A DNA stretch of 64,000 nt from Barthelona sp. PCE (taxonomy: Eukaryota > Metamonada: BaSk clade): NCBI GenBank assembly GCA_040285745.1, contig JAUFOR010000008.1, positions 124,001 through 188,000 of the forward strand. The letters are read 5' to 3'. Each line of letters begins with the position of its first letter. Positions within the stretch are counted from its first letter, which is position 1. Below, piece by piece: positions 1 to 10,372 of this stretch. A program made the translations under genes and the position numbers. The notes under the pieces are model-generated. The model saw nothing but the letters and a program-made list of their open reading frames with translations, was not told the DNA's origin and made no database searches.

Positions 1-3000
1 GTTACAGAAACAAGTGAGTTTTTCATCTGATAAGCACTGTTCATGTGTGAGATGACCACATTTTCTGAACAAATAGACAAAATTATCCTTTTTAACATGT
101 TCAGAACATAAATCGCATGTCTTTCTACCATCTACAACCGTTGCTGATGTGAATCTCCTTATCTTATATAAGTTTTTAGCCATTTCATCATTCAACATCG
201 TTCTTGAAGTTTGAATAATGCTGAGATCTTGTTCTTGCTCTGCAATCAATCCACCAATGAGGGGTGATATCATATAAGCAGGCATAGATGAACAGACACT
301 AAAAACAAGCTCGGTAGCTTTCTTTCGACCAATGTACATACAGCTTGATTGCAACAGCATTTTTGTCAGGTTGAGAGAAACTGTGATATCGTCTCCTTTC
401 TCATACACTTCTAATACAAGGCGTAGGAAATGTGAGAGTGCCTCAAACCACATTACATACGTAGCATGGCCAGCTGTGGATGCGAAAGAGCGCATTTGTT
501 GAGTGTGCTCAGTCAAGAAATGTATAGTTACGTTACATAGCTGAGTACAACGGCATTTGGTCTCCACTTCAATTATAATTCCTTGATTGTTACGGTATGA
601 TTCAATCTTAGCGAGCAAGACTTCTGCAAAATTCTTGAGAATATATTTGAGACCTTCCATAGGATCACCGCGACGTGCCATAATCAAAGCACTCGCTTTA
701 ACAGCATTGTTATCGACCGCAATCGCAATAATCTCAGCATAATCCAATCCAATTGAGTTGATAACAACATCAAACGTTTGTACCAATTCGTAAGCCAAGT
801 CTTTATCGTTGACAGCGGCCAGACCAAAGAGATGGAGGAATCCCTTATGTGAAACAATATATTTAGCAATAGGACATGGTATGGGAGCACCTTCAGCAAT
901 TCTAAACACTATATCTGTATATTTCACAAGGTAACCGCGGAAAATACCAAAAATAACAAAATTAACATTATCATCCGTGCATTCAGACTTGTCAATGATG
1001 AGATCAGCCACCATCTGAGGATGTAAACCAATTATATCTTTACCGATGTTAATGGGGTCCAAGCGTATCACATCATAAAAGTGTGCCTTAATGAATGAAA
1101 TCACAGGCTTGTATCTTTCTTCAATAGCAGCTAAAATGTTATTGACTAGACTAAATTTCGATGGAAATATGAGCTCCTTGGTTCCTGATATAATCTCAAG
1201 GAATGAAGGACACTGCATAAGTTTGAAGAGATAATCATAGAAACCAAGCTGATACGACAAACGAGTCGCAATATCAATGAGCGTACACTTGATTATTTCC
1301 AGAGAATCTACTGATTCGTTCGCCTCGATCAGATGGAACAAGCAGTCAAAAACTTTAGATATATCACAATCAGTGAGCAGTGTGTGGTCAACATAGTACA
1401 AAAGACATATTGCACAAACTGCGAGATTGCCATCTGTTAGACACTTGTTTAGAAGACGTGTTATAACGTTGGGCTTCACAAAACTGGCAATGTTCTCAGT
1501 AGTAAGTACATCGTGCAACAACAAACGACACATTATCACAGCGGCAAGAGGAACGGTCCTTTCCACGTTGGAGAGTGACGCAATAAAGTCGATTGTCTCG
1601 ATAATTGGGGAGTTAGCAATGTGGTAACATGCAAGTGATGAGATAAGTGATTCTGGCAATATAGAAAGCGCTTGTGGTGCAAGTAATACACTTGCTGAAG
1701 CGTCGAAATGTCCACGAACAATACTTTCGAGAACACGACCATAATGCAGAGAATTTTCAACCAACTTACCGGTGAGAACATTCACCAAGAAATTCAACTT
1801 TGAAGGTACATCTGGATCAATCTCTAATGAATCCAACGTTATGATAAAATTGTATGCCTCTCTGAAAAGGCTGTTTTCAACTAATATCGTCAATAAAGAC
1901 AGTAATTGAAGCTTTTCAATATCAGCAAAGTGTGTCAGATCAATGAAATCGATGAGCCAGTGCATTTGAGCAGGCTGCAACATGGAGAATAACTTTAACA
2001 TATTATTAATTGTCATGTGCTTCAAAAAAATTGTGAGGGACTCACTAACAAGCATACCAAAGAAGAGAAGAGGAAGGTAAAAATCGTTTAGAACATCAAT
2101 CACATCATCAAAAATATCGTAATCATTAAGTATTTCGGCCAGCTCCAATGCTCCTCCAATTATTTTCCATGCATTTTGAATGAATTCGGCTTCAAAGCCT
2201 TCTTCCTCAATAAGGATACACGGTGAGGTGATACGAAGGCTCTTACCAGCTGGAATCGCTTCTTGTGCGAGGCTCTGCAGACAATCCATCAGCAAGTCCT
2301 TTAGCAGTCCGCTGGTTATATGAATTTCAGTACGATGATGTAAGGCAAGAACCAAAGCATCCATTCGAGTTTCCAGATCCCGCCTTAAGTATTCAACTGT
2401 ATCAAGAACGCTGGGATGTTTCAGTGCACATGCACCCAACTCTGTGGCAACACAGACTGAATTATGAATGGAAACAATAGGACTTGCCAGAGAAATCACT
2501 GTTTCTTCTCCATCAAGAAGAACCTTTAGCTGTATTGAACTTGATATACGATGCGTAGGGATCAACATACGTTCTTCATCATCCATCAGCTTGACAAGCA
2601 TCAGGTTGTTATTCGTTGGATCGCTTTTGTCAAGAAGATATGCTATGAACTTGTTCTCCTCCAACAACAAAATGCCTCGAACGTTATGTTCGAATGTCAT
2701 TGTACTAATCGAGTTATCACCAATAATTTCGAACTGTTCACCAGTACGGATAAGCTTAAAGCGTAATACACTGCATCCTACTGAAAGCACGATAGAATCG
2801 TTGAGTGCATGACACAAAACAATAGGGAACGCAGCGTCATTGCCAGCGACAGACTTGAAGTCCATCCGGAAGCTAAGAAGTGATGCTCCGGTTACTGAAC
2901 TGTGAATGGCAAGACCGTGTGTAGAACTTGTCAGGAAAACATCGCTGTTCAGACCAGTTAATGGTATCACACTAAAAACAACGCCAATACTCTGCAGCTG

Positions 3001-3963
3001 ATTTGTTTTGTACGACCACCTGTTGATGAGCGCATTCTTAGTGAGGGTGCACATCAGTAAATTTCCACTACGGTTGGCAACCACGAACACAATCTTAGCC
3101 TGAGTGCTTGAAGAAGAAAGAAATTTGACGCAGATAGCACCAACGTCGTTTCTTTTTGCCTTGTATCGGTACATGATGCTCTGTTTCCTAATATCAACAA
3201 CCACAAATCCACCATTTTCGAAGGCAACCAATCCATAGAAGACAAAATCATCATGGTCTTGAGGATTCCTAATTACAACCAGATCAACCGCATTCACGTT
3301 GTTTTCTGGAAGAATAATGACTCCAAGGAGCTTTTGGCTCAAAAAATGGAAAATATTGAGTTGTTGTTGTTGCTGATTAGTTGATATCGTCACGATAACA
3401 TTTCCCTGTGCTGCAACAAACTGCATACCCACATCAAGGTCATAGCTGTTCGGTATGGGTAGTCTATCGTAATGGAATTTTGGTATGGGAACAGGCTCTG
3501 TTTTTAACAGCACATCACATTTTTCTTCGAAAACAATGGGTTCCTGAGGAATTGATTCAAACGTCACTGCTCGGTGTCTGTTGCTCTCAATCAGCTGCTC
3601 CATCCCATCAAAAAGCTGATCAAGATTACTTACAAAAGTATTTTGGTTTGGTTCAACCGTGATGAATTCCATCTCGTTATCCTCTAAAACTTCCAATTCT
3701 TCTTCCAATTCTTCCGATTCAACTATTTCATCATCGATTAAAATGGGAATAGAGTCAAAATTTTCATCTAATGACATATTCAATACTGCTTCAGGAGATA
3801 GTTGTAGGTCGTTGAGAGAAATCTGCCGTGAGAGCGTGTCGAAGTCTGTACGTAAGGCTAAATCAAGCGCATCTTCATAATTTGTAGCAATATCTGTCCC
3901 TTCTTCATATATAAGATCTTCATCGTCAGAGGAGTCCAATAAATCTTCTAGAGAATAATTCAT
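1..3963 (-). CDS. Vps8-like endosomal tethering (CORVET) subunit, C-terminal part cut by window edge
   Basis: One frame stays open without a stop from an ATG at 3963 to base 1 (1,321 codons), so the gene continues past the left edge. The N-terminus is acidic, with Asp/Glu clusters over about residues 8-130. A beta-rich region (about 150-480) fits a WD-type propeller, and a long helical region follows. The last visible residues form a RING-H2-like finger: C-D-L-C, then C-G-H-L-T-H-E-Q-C, then C-F-C. A propeller, helical solenoid and C-terminal RING in a protein of more than 1,300 residues fits Vps8, which with the class C Vps core tethers early endosomes. Vps41 has the same plan but is shorter, and Vps11/Vps18 are alternatives. 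The family is therefore better supported than the exact subunit. The reverse complement of 3978-3986 (CCCTTTCAC) lies just upstream of the ATG. Confidence 0.62.
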   Translation of the reverse strand, partial: MNYSLEDLLDSSDDEDLIYEEGTDIATNYEDALDLALRTDFDTLSRQISLNDLQLSPEAVLNMSLDENFDSIPILIDDEIVESEELEEELEVLEDNEMEFITVEPNQNTFVSNLDQLFDGMEQLIESNRHRAVTFESIPQEPIVFEEKCDVLLKTEPVPIPKFHYDRLPIPNSYDLDVGMQFVAAQGNVIVTISTNQQQQQLNIFHFLSQKLLGVIILPENNVNAVDLVVIRNPQDHDDFVFYGLVAFENGGFVVVDIRKQSIMYRYKAKRNDVGAICVKFLSSSSTQAKIVFVVANRSGNLLMCTLTKNALINRWSYKTNQLQSIGVVFSVIPLTGLNSDVFLTSSTHGLAIHSSVTGASLLSFRMDFKSVAGNDAAFPIVLCHALNDSIVLSVGCSVLRFKLIRTGEQFEIIGDNSISTMTFEHNVRGILLLEENKFIAYLLDKSDPTNNNLMLVKLMDDEERMLIPTHRISSSIQLKVLLDGEETVISLASPIVSIHNSVCVATELGACALKHPSVLDTVEYLRRDLETRMDALVLALHHRTEIHITSGLLKDLLMDCLQSLAQEAIPAGKSLRITSPCILIEEEGFEAEFIQNAWKIIGGALELAEILNDYDIFDDVIDVLNDFYLPLLFFGMLVSESLTIFLKHMTINNMLKLFSMLQPAQMHWLIDFIDLTHFADIEKLQLLSLLTILVENSLFREAYNFIITLDSLEIDPDVPSKLNFLVNVLTGKLVENSLHYGRVLESIVRGHFDASASVLLAPQALSILPESLISSLACYHIANSPIIETIDFIASLSNVERTVPLAAVIMCRLLLHDVLTTENIASFVKPNVITRLLNKCLTDGNLAVCAICLLYYVDHTLLTDCDISKVFDCLFHLIEANESVDSLEIIKCTLIDIATRLSYQLGFYDYLFKLMQCPSFLEIISGTKELIFPSKFSLVNNILAAIEERYKPVISFIKAHFYDVIRLDPINIGKDIIGLHPQMVADLIIDKSECTDDNVNFVIFGIFRGYLVKYTDIVFRIAEGAPIPCPIAKYIVSHKGFLHLFGLAAVNDKDLAYELVQTFDVVINSIGLDYAEIIAIAVDNNAVKASALIMARRGDPMEGLKYILKNFAEVLLAKIESYRNNQGIIIEVETKCRCTQLCNVTIHFLTEHTQQMRSFASTAGHATYVMWFEALSHFLRLVLEVYEKGDDITVSLNLTKMLLQSSCMYIGRKKATELVFSVCSSMPAYMISPLIGGLIAEQEQDLSIIQTSRTMLNDEMAKNLYKIRRFTSATVVDGRKTCDLCSEHVKKDNFVYLFRKCGHLTHEQCLSDEKLTCFCN

Positions 3964-4260
3964 TGCGCTAAAAGCGAGTGAAAGGGATGAGAAAAAATTT
4001 AACACCTTAATTTTGTATATCGTACTCTCACTAACATTTATCAGATAAACTGGAGGAAAACGTAATATACCTAACTAAGAGTGAGTATTTAGAGCTTTCA
4101 AAATATAAACAGAAAGTAATGAATAAGTCAGGCGTTTTTGTTTACAGAATTAATGGATGGTGGGCCACAATACTATCGCTTAATGTCACGTGTATAACGA
4201 CTCATGTTGCTGTGTCATAGAAAACTTGTTTCCATCTCTTAATAGTTTTTCACATTCAAA
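3964..4260. promoter_or_regulatory. Divergent promoter region between the Vps8-like gene and the next gene
   Basis: This 297-bp spacer separates two genes that start in opposite directions. Each side has the recurrent pyrimidine-CA element near its ATG: TTTTTCAC at 4246-4253 on the plus strand, and CCCTTTCAC (reverse complement of 3978-3986) on the minus strand. These look like transcription initiators with very short 5' leaders. No ORF or RNA gene is visible in it. Confidence 0.45.
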
Positions 4261-5226
4261 ATGACAACTTACATTGAAGATATCAGTATGTTGAAGTCCA
4301 TTTGTCAAAACGACGCAATGGACAAGGCCAGTCTTTCTTTCTTTACCTATGATGATGAATACCATTTCGTCGATATCCCTTCTTATGCACCTTGTGATTT
4401 TGCACCATTCATTGAAGCATTTTTCAGTGTTAATTTACCAAAACATATTCATAATATCCTGATTAATCATACCTTGTTAAAAACAGATAAGATGGTTGAT
4501 TTAGTTCCAGAAGACTTCAAGAGTACCCCGGAGTGGATCACTTCTGTCCCCATAGAGTTGAGGATATGGTATATCCGTATTTTATCATGGATGCATGCAG
4601 AGTTCGATGCAGACTTCAATCCTGAGCTTGGTAGATATTTGGCAGAATCACTAAACACATTGGATCTTGGTGATGACAAGAATGTAAGTATGTGTAATCT
4701 TTTCTTGAAGGATATCTTTTGGAACGCAGGCACTCCTGAGTTCTTGGATAACTTCGTTCGTTCATTGGAATCAGTTGGTGCCACGGTATTTTTAATGAGT
4801 TCTTACGCACTTGATAAGATCAAAAAACGTAATTTAGTGTTTGATAGTATCATGCCATTTTGCAAATATATTGAGATGGATGAAAAATTTTTGACAGAAC
4901 GATCTATTGTTGCATTCATTAATGGTGCAAAGTTTATGATGTCCCCTATCGCAGACAATATGTTTTTGAGAAGAAGAATTGAGTATTACACCGAACATGC
5001 TGATGATTATAAGAAACGCCCCTTTGACATGTTTGCAGATTCACTTTTCCTTAACTGTTTTGGTGAATACCTAGTTGAGAGTGCACGCGAACTTAGTGTA
5101 TTAAAGCCTCCAGAAAGAAAGCCACGTAATGATGACTTAAAGAATCTAAATTCTAGAATTGCTATGAATCAGAACAAGGAAAAACGACAATTAATTACGG
5201 GTCAACGTTGGATGATGAAAAAATAA
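4261..5226 (+). CDS. Conserved-looking hypothetical protein, 321 aa
   Basis: Not recognised. The frame opens at an ATG directly after TTTTTCACATTCAAA, the start context seen at many genes here. The protein looks soluble and mostly helical, with no signal peptide or membrane segment. The last 45 residues or so are basic and polar (PPERKPRNDD, then KEKRQL and RWMMKK) and look flexible. The stop TAA runs straight into AAA. The next gene converges from the other strand 38 bp away. No function is assigned. Confidence 0.7.
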   Translation: MTTYIEDISMLKSICQNDAMDKASLSFFTYDDEYHFVDIPSYAPCDFAPFIEAFFSVNLPKHIHNILINHTLLKTDKMVDLVPEDFKSTPEWITSVPIELRIWYIRILSWMHAEFDADFNPELGRYLAESLNTLDLGDDKNVSMCNLFLKDIFWNAGTPEFLDNFVRSLESVGATVFLMSSYALDKIKKRNLVFDSIMPFCKYIEMDEKFLTERSIVAFINGAKFMMSPIADNMFLRRRIEYYTEHADDYKKRPFDMFADSLFLNCFGEYLVESARELSVLKPPERKPRNDDLKNLNSRIAMNQNKEKRQLITGQRWMMKK

Positions 5227-5263
5227 AAAGGTCTATAATTTTTATATTTATTAATGAAGTAAA

Positions 5264-6160
5264 CTATATGCCAAATGAACCCTGACATATTACAACAGAA
5301 TCTACTCTGTATTCATGTTTAGGTACTTTACGAGCAAATATAACATTGAAAATCCAATATAATGAAGGTATTACTACCATGAATGCAATAAAGACAAAGC
5401 AAGTAAAAATATTTGGAGGCAACACAATGAACCCATAAGGTCGTTCACCATCATACCACAATCTGAGTATCATAAATCCGTTAAAAACTACAAGATTGAC
5501 GATGGTAAATACGAATGCATTTTTCATTCGGGCAGTTGGAGCACAAAAATAGAGCTCTATAACAATAAAAAATAAATTGAGTCCATGCCCTGTGAACGAT
5601 GATAACCAGAACATAACTGTTAATTCTGGTTGTGAATCACGGTGTTCTTTGAATCCTATAGTCCAATAGACCACATCCATTACCACAATAAGAGCACATA
5701 AATGTGGTAGTGCAACTTCAGTTAATTTACCAAATTGCTGACTCTCTCTTGGACTATTATAGTCTTTGACTATACGTATTCCGAGATAAACAAATAGAAA
5801 AATCATTACCTGATTTGTTAAAAAAGAAAGAAAACTTATAAATGATTGTTCAAGTTGATTTTCAATAAGATATCCCAGAAATACAATAAAAAAGAAAATT
5901 CGGGCAATGAACATTACTAGTGGACCACGTGATAGACGATTTTGTGGTGTAAATGCATTCACATTCATACTAGTCAGATTCAATTCTGAAGTTCTTGCGG
6001 TTGAAATTCTTTCACGATAACTTGTGGATATAGATCGCGGTTTACCTGATTTTGTATCAGAATCCTTCATATTCCGTTGTGGAAGTAAGTGAAAATTTAG
6101 AATCCACATTTTGAACTCACAATGTATAATTGAATCAGGAGAATTTACTTTATAATCCAT
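5264..6160 (-). CDS. Polytopic membrane protein, about six TM segments; FAR-17a/AIG1-like possible
   Basis: 298 aa. A polar N-terminal tail of about 75 residues rich in Ser/Thr/Arg precedes roughly six hydrophobic helices (for example MFIARIFFFIVFLGYLI, ALIVVMDVVYWTIGF and NAFVFTIVNLVVFNGFMIL). The phrase SSFTGHGLNLFFIVIEL in the fourth segment recalls the conserved histidine helix of the androgen-induced AIG1/FAR-17a membrane hydrolases, and the length and helix number also fit. The resemblance is weak and the rest does not clearly match. Other six-pass families cannot be excluded. A later start at residue 31 (MKDSDTKSGK) is possible. Confidence 0.6.
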   Translation of the reverse strand: MDYKVNSPDSIIHCEFKMWILNFHLLPQRNMKDSDTKSGKPRSISTSYRERISTARTSELNLTSMNVNAFTPQNRLSRGPLVMFIARIFFFIVFLGYLIENQLEQSFISFLSFLTNQVMIFLFVYLGIRIVKDYNSPRESQQFGKLTEVALPHLCALIVVMDVVYWTIGFKEHRDSQPELTVMFWLSSFTGHGLNLFFIVIELYFCAPTARMKNAFVFTIVNLVVFNGFMILRLWYDGERPYGFIVLPPNIFTCFVFIAFMVVIPSLYWIFNVIFARKVPKHEYRVDSVVICQGSFGI

Positions 6161-6561
6161 TGCAAGTCAGTTTACATATTTATAATTCCATTACTGAGCC
6201 TTCAAATCGTAAAAATCTTTATTCACATATCTGTAATGTTTAATCAAACATTAGTGCGAATTTGTGGGCCAAATTTGCATACTACAAGCATGGAGTACAC
6301 AAAGACTAACATTAAACAACATAAATATGTACTTTCAGGTTTTTTTCTATCCTCTATTATTCTTCAAATAAGGGAACTATTTTTTAAGTAGGGCTTGATT
6401 TAAGAACTTGATAAAAGAAACAATTTCTTGAAAAATAGCATTTACATGCAAAAAACAAATTGATATAGATTCAGATAGGGATTTTTCGCAAAACTAACTT
6501 ATGAGCTAGTCTCACAGGAGCTACTTTAACCTTTATAATGTATAAAAAGGTTCTTTAAAGA
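6161..6561. other. Intergenic spacer, 401 bp
   Basis: It lies upstream of the six-TM gene and downstream of the AlbA_2 gene, both on the minus strand. It is AT-rich with short A and T runs. It presumably holds the promoter of the first and the polyadenylation region of the second. I see no tRNA-like box, repeat or open frame. Confidence 0.4.
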
Positions 6562-7605
6562 TCAAGTGGTACGACACTTTTTTCTGGCAGCAATACGTTC
6601 CAAACAAATGGGCTTCTGCTTCTTTGTGAACTTGGGGGTGTTACGCAAAACTCGCTGGAACAAAAGTTCCTTCTCCATCTTGACAATGGAAGCTTCACGA
6701 CGCATATAAGATACTTGTTCACCACCAATGTTCCAGAAGTGCACAGGGGCATGGCCCTTAGCAATAGTAATTACGATAACGTAACGGTTTTCTTCGTCTT
6801 CGATGGGAATGAAACGAATACGCCACATATCAGGAGTGATGCTGGGCATGAAATCGTCTTCCAAAATGTTCTTTAAACGATGCACCAACAGTTGTCTGGC
6901 ATCTTCACAGTTCCTACTTCCGTGAATACAGATCTCAGTTCCGATAACACGACCTTCGTCGTTAATACCACAGATAAGAGAACCACCTTGTGTGTTGATA
7001 AATGAATTGACATACATGGCGAGCTTGTAGAAACCTGCTTCTGTCAAACGTTCGAAAGTCTTGAACTCCAAAAGAGCAGACTCCTCGGTGTGGAAATGGG
7101 AGTACATCTTCAAAGTCTTGGCAGTACCAATCATACGCGGAGTTGAGTTGACTGTGTATACCGACTTGTGCTTCATGATTTGCATGACAACATGGTTGTG
7201 AACGTTTTCAATGGCGTCTGAATGAACTGTGATGAAGTGGGTCTTGATGTTTCTAGAATCGTATTGGGGTGTCAATGAAGCCATACTAGCATCAACAAGC
7301 TGACGCAAGAAATCCTTGCATACAGAACCCTTGAGAGGGATACCTTCGACGGTAAAATCTCTCTTAATACCGACAAAAAGACCATCCAATTCACTAGTCA
7401 AAAGACGACGAGTAGAATTGATAATAGAACGTGCAATTCTCTTTGGATGACATTTCTTGAGCTCAATCAAGTAGTCGTTGTACCGCACGTTGACGCGGGA
7501 AGTATCCTGCTGCTGACTGGGAACGATAGTTGTGGAGTTCTCAATTGCGAACATTGGGAAAGTTTCATATTGTGTACAAGATGTTATAATGGGTATGGGG
7601 GACAT
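6562..7605 (-). CDS. Schlafen AlbA_2 domain protein
   Basis: 347 aa. The C-terminal half carries the AlbA_2 (divergent AAA_4) signature: ESALLEFK (about 175-182), AMYVNSFINTQGGSLICGIND (the NTxGG glycine turn at about 204-208), and YMRREASIVKM (about 300-310), which resembles the R-x3-S/T end motif. The domain occurs in Schlafen proteins and in many prokaryotic regulators, with nucleic-acid or RNase-like roles. The N-terminal half (1-150) is unassigned. The C-terminus is basic (KKQKP, then ARKKC). Upstream on the coding strand is CCCCTTTTCACAC, a good start element, although it is followed by a short out-of-frame ATG. An alternative start is Met18 (7554). Confidence 0.75.
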   Translation of the reverse strand: MSPIPIITSCTQYETFPMFAIENSTTIVPSQQQDTSRVNVRYNDYLIELKKCHPKRIARSIINSTRRLLTSELDGLFVGIKRDFTVEGIPLKGSVCKDFLRQLVDASMASLTPQYDSRNIKTHFITVHSDAIENVHNHVVMQIMKHKSVYTVNSTPRMIGTAKTLKMYSHFHTEESALLEFKTFERLTEAGFYKLAMYVNSFINTQGGSLICGINDEGRVIGTEICIHGSRNCEDARQLLVHRLKNILEDDFMPSITPDMWRIRFIPIEDEENRYVIVITIAKGHAPVHFWNIGGEQVSYMRREASIVKMEKELLFQRVLRNTPKFTKKQKPICLERIAARKKCRTT

Positions 7606-8274
7606 TTCGTATCAGGGTTATCATAATAAATTGTGTGAAAAGGGGAGGATTTGTTAATCTATGTTATATTTGGAAATTCTTCATTCTTCAACGTTGGCAC
7701 ATTTCTTTGACTTATCCTGAGAGCGTGAGGGGGGTATATAGCATGGTTAAAGCATAGTATTTGGTATAAATAAAAGCAAGTCCAAAGACCTTATTCGAGC
7801 TCATTTTTTGAGGCTCATTGATCCCAATCTGGAAAAGTAAAATTTCCTTTTGCATATACTTTGATGGGGGACGTGTGTTTACCTGAGGTCTATTCATGCG
7901 AAAAGAATGGCTATATTACAATTTTTTTTTAAACCAATATTTGTATGAGCTTATGTATGTTTGTTTGGTTAAATTCGGGCAGACGTACGCATATACACCC
8001 AGTAAACAAGTTTTATTCTGCGAAATAGCTTGTATATCAAGAACGTTTCGTTTTATTGCTTTGTACCTTAATTTTTCTATTTAAAGAGTTCAAAAACCCT
8101 TTAAAATGGTTGTATAAATGGATTTGATGCATATTAAGCATATTAACTGTTACTAACGCATTTTTCACAAATATTTACTTGCTTTCCTTATTATGGGATA
8201 GTTTTGCAGTGTGAGTTATCACTATATGAATTCCTGCAATATTATACTATTTACATTCAGTGCACACCATTCAA
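7606..8274. other. Intergenic spacer, 669 bp
   Basis: It separates the start of the AlbA_2 gene from the 3' end of the SM-protein gene on the same strand. The AlbA_2 side contains CCCCTTTTCACAC (reverse complement), a probable initiator. The rest is AT-rich, with T runs around 7920-7930. Two short open frames (7712-7897 minus, 7896-8084 plus) have low-complexity products and I do not accept them. No RNA gene is recognised. Confidence 0.4.
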
Positions 8275-9807
8275 TTAGGAAGAAAATTGATTGAGAAGGT
8301 ATTGTGAACTGTCTTGGAACGAAACAACGTTGTCAGCGACTATGTACAGTGTTTGTCCGTTCCGGGACGCTGCTTCCTGAGCAGCACAACATGTTTCAAA
8401 AGATATTCCACCAGTAACTATCAATAAAAATTCCCTGCAGTTTTCATCGATATTACCGATAATATTGTCTCCCTTACGGTGTTGAAGCATGGAAACGATG
8501 TTGTCAATGATTGGAGAAATGTAATTTGAAGAAAAATTGAGGACCTTCGAAAAAAATCCTTTGCTTGACAGAGGATCCTTATATTTTGATGAAAAAACGC
8601 ACAGGAACTCACTTAAGAACATGTTTCCAGTCCATTCATCAAATTCATGTGGATATTGCTCGTCCAAATTTTTTGTCCACAAAATGAGAGTTGGGAGCCA
8701 TTCCGTCGTTTTTAAAATTAAAGATATGCATAACATCAGTCCAAAAGGTACGTTTTCATACGAAAGAGCACCTAAAGTCCGCATTATATCATCCGAATCG
8801 TTAATATTAGCTCCATCAACGAGTTGAAAGATTGAAACAACATCTACAAGCCTAGTAATATCACCTCGCACTTTTTCCATCAGATCAGAGTGTCTGTGAA
8901 GAATTGCTGCATGTTTCTTAAGATCAAGCGTCAGTTCGAATCCATTATGGCCGTGTGATTGGCTGGTATCTCTTAGCGTCTCGATACAACGCACGAATTG
9001 TTTGAATGTTACATCAGCTACCTCCCCCACGCTCTTCCAATATCCATCAAAAAGGAATGTATCTTCAGTTGGCGTGAAGGAAAAGTTGTTGATTTGATTC
9101 GCATCACCGTTGTTATAAAATGCGTAAATGAATGCGCCAAAGTGAAGCGGGAATGTGAGCAGTTCATGCCTACGATACCTTGAAGTATCTAAAACAAGCG
9201 CTTGTATTGGTCGTTGAGAACTAGGGTTAATTCTAATCATATCAACAGGAAACGATGCATTCTTTGATGATGCAACTGCGCTTACATTGGTGAAGAACGA
9301 AGAAGTGAAGTGTAAGCAATCGGAACAAAAGGACTTTAGTGAATGAAGGGTAAGTGCTGATTTCGATCTCGTTCTAAATGCCCAGATACGAGGAAAGAGC
9401 ATTACGAAAGGTAAATTGATGCACTTAACACACGCAACCAGTCTATGTACATCAATAGCAGCTAAATCACGTAGAATTACATCATCAACATCTTTTATGA
9501 ACAATATTTGTAAAGATTGAAACAATTTACGTTGCAAAAGGCTCTTCACATGCTGCAAACTCTGTGCATTCGGGTGAATAACCACGATGGCGTGTACAAG
9601 TGGAGAAGGAATTTCATATCTGCGATCCACTCGATAGAGTCCAAAAATATTACATTCTGAAAGCTGAGTCTGGGTAACAATTGAATTTAAGACGGTTAAA
9701 GAATGTTTATCTGCAAATAAAACCCTAAGCCCGAAACGTGCTTCATCACTTGCTCCTGTGTTGCCCAATACGGTTCGAAGTGACTTGCGTATACTGTCTA
9801 TTATCAT
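8275..9807 (-). CDS. Sec1/Munc18 (SM) family vesicle-fusion regulator
   Basis: 510 aa from the first in-frame ATG (MIIDSIRKSL); the open frame reaches 9825 only with a TTG. The N-terminus has the SM pattern: LRVLFADKHSLTVLNSI, then a QLSECNIFGLYRVDRR stretch and AIVVIHPNAQSLQHV. In Sec1, Sly1, Vps45 and Vps33 this is the first domain, with its P-x2-x-I-Y-hydrophobic-P feature. A second landmark, QALVLDTSRYRRHELL, corresponds to the LILDRxxDxxTPLLH element but is diverged. SM proteins bind syntaxin-type SNAREs and promote membrane fusion. I cannot tell which of the four eukaryotic subfamilies it is; C-terminal similarity is weak. Confidence 0.75.
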   Translation of the reverse strand: MIIDSIRKSLRTVLGNTGASDEARFGLRVLFADKHSLTVLNSIVTQTQLSECNIFGLYRVDRRYEIPSPLVHAIVVIHPNAQSLQHVKSLLQRKLFQSLQILFIKDVDDVILRDLAAIDVHRLVACVKCINLPFVMLFPRIWAFRTRSKSALTLHSLKSFCSDCLHFTSSFFTNVSAVASSKNASFPVDMIRINPSSQRPIQALVLDTSRYRRHELLTFPLHFGAFIYAFYNNGDANQINNFSFTPTEDTFLFDGYWKSVGEVADVTFKQFVRCIETLRDTSQSHGHNGFELTLDLKKHAAILHRHSDLMEKVRGDITRLVDVVSIFQLVDGANINDSDDIMRTLGALSYENVPFGLMLCISLILKTTEWLPTLILWTKNLDEQYPHEFDEWTGNMFLSEFLCVFSSKYKDPLSSKGFFSKVLNFSSNYISPIIDNIVSMLQHRKGDNIIGNIDENCREFLLIVTGGISFETCCAAQEAASRNGQTLYIVADNVVSFQDSSQYLLNQFSS

Positions 9808-10372
9808 GTTTCTATATGTCAACAAAGACAGAAAGACAGGAAAAAGTTAAATCATCTCTTCAACAATGAGGATCATCTATTAATTGATATTACTCCATCT
9901 TATACCAGTTAGGGAAGAGTTTATATTTTTAAAAATACATTAAAGCTTTTTGAAGCAAACCTGTTCTTTCTCAAAATGCAAATGTTTTGCAAATGTCTGC
10001 TTTATCTTATTTATCTCACAACATGCACGATATCACATCAAATTATTTAAGAATACTTATTGTAAATTTCTGAGTAACAAATATTCTTTTTCTTTTTCTC
10101 ATTACATACGATTATGTGAGTTTAAGCTTAAAATTTCTGCACAAGTTTTATATAGAACGATGTGATCTTTTGTAATCATACATGCATCGCAAGATTACGT
10201 GATATTTTTTTATATTTCGCATATTTGCAAAAATTTAACAAAAATTTGCTTAACTTTGTTTCAAACAAGTTTTATGTGGCTATATACCATTAGAAACAGT
10301 AATATCATGTTAAAAACCCGCTTTAACTTTTTTTCCACTACAACATAGTATATCTTATTTTACTAGTTAAAA
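9808..10372. promoter_or_regulatory. Divergent promoter region between SM-protein and UGP genes
   Basis: This 565-bp spacer holds both promoters. On the UGP side, a pyrimidine-rich CTTTTTTTCCACTACA lies about 45 bp before the ATG. The middle is strongly AT-rich, with several T runs. One plus-strand open frame (9950-10165) has no family features and is rejected. No RNA gene is seen. Confidence 0.4.

Noticed and set aside
4467-4810. Minus-strand frames within the 4261 gene
   Set aside because: Shadows of the plus-strand gene without family features.
7712-8084. Two short opposing frames in the 669-bp spacer
   Set aside because: No motif, low complexity and no start element; they look like chance frames in AT-rich DNA.
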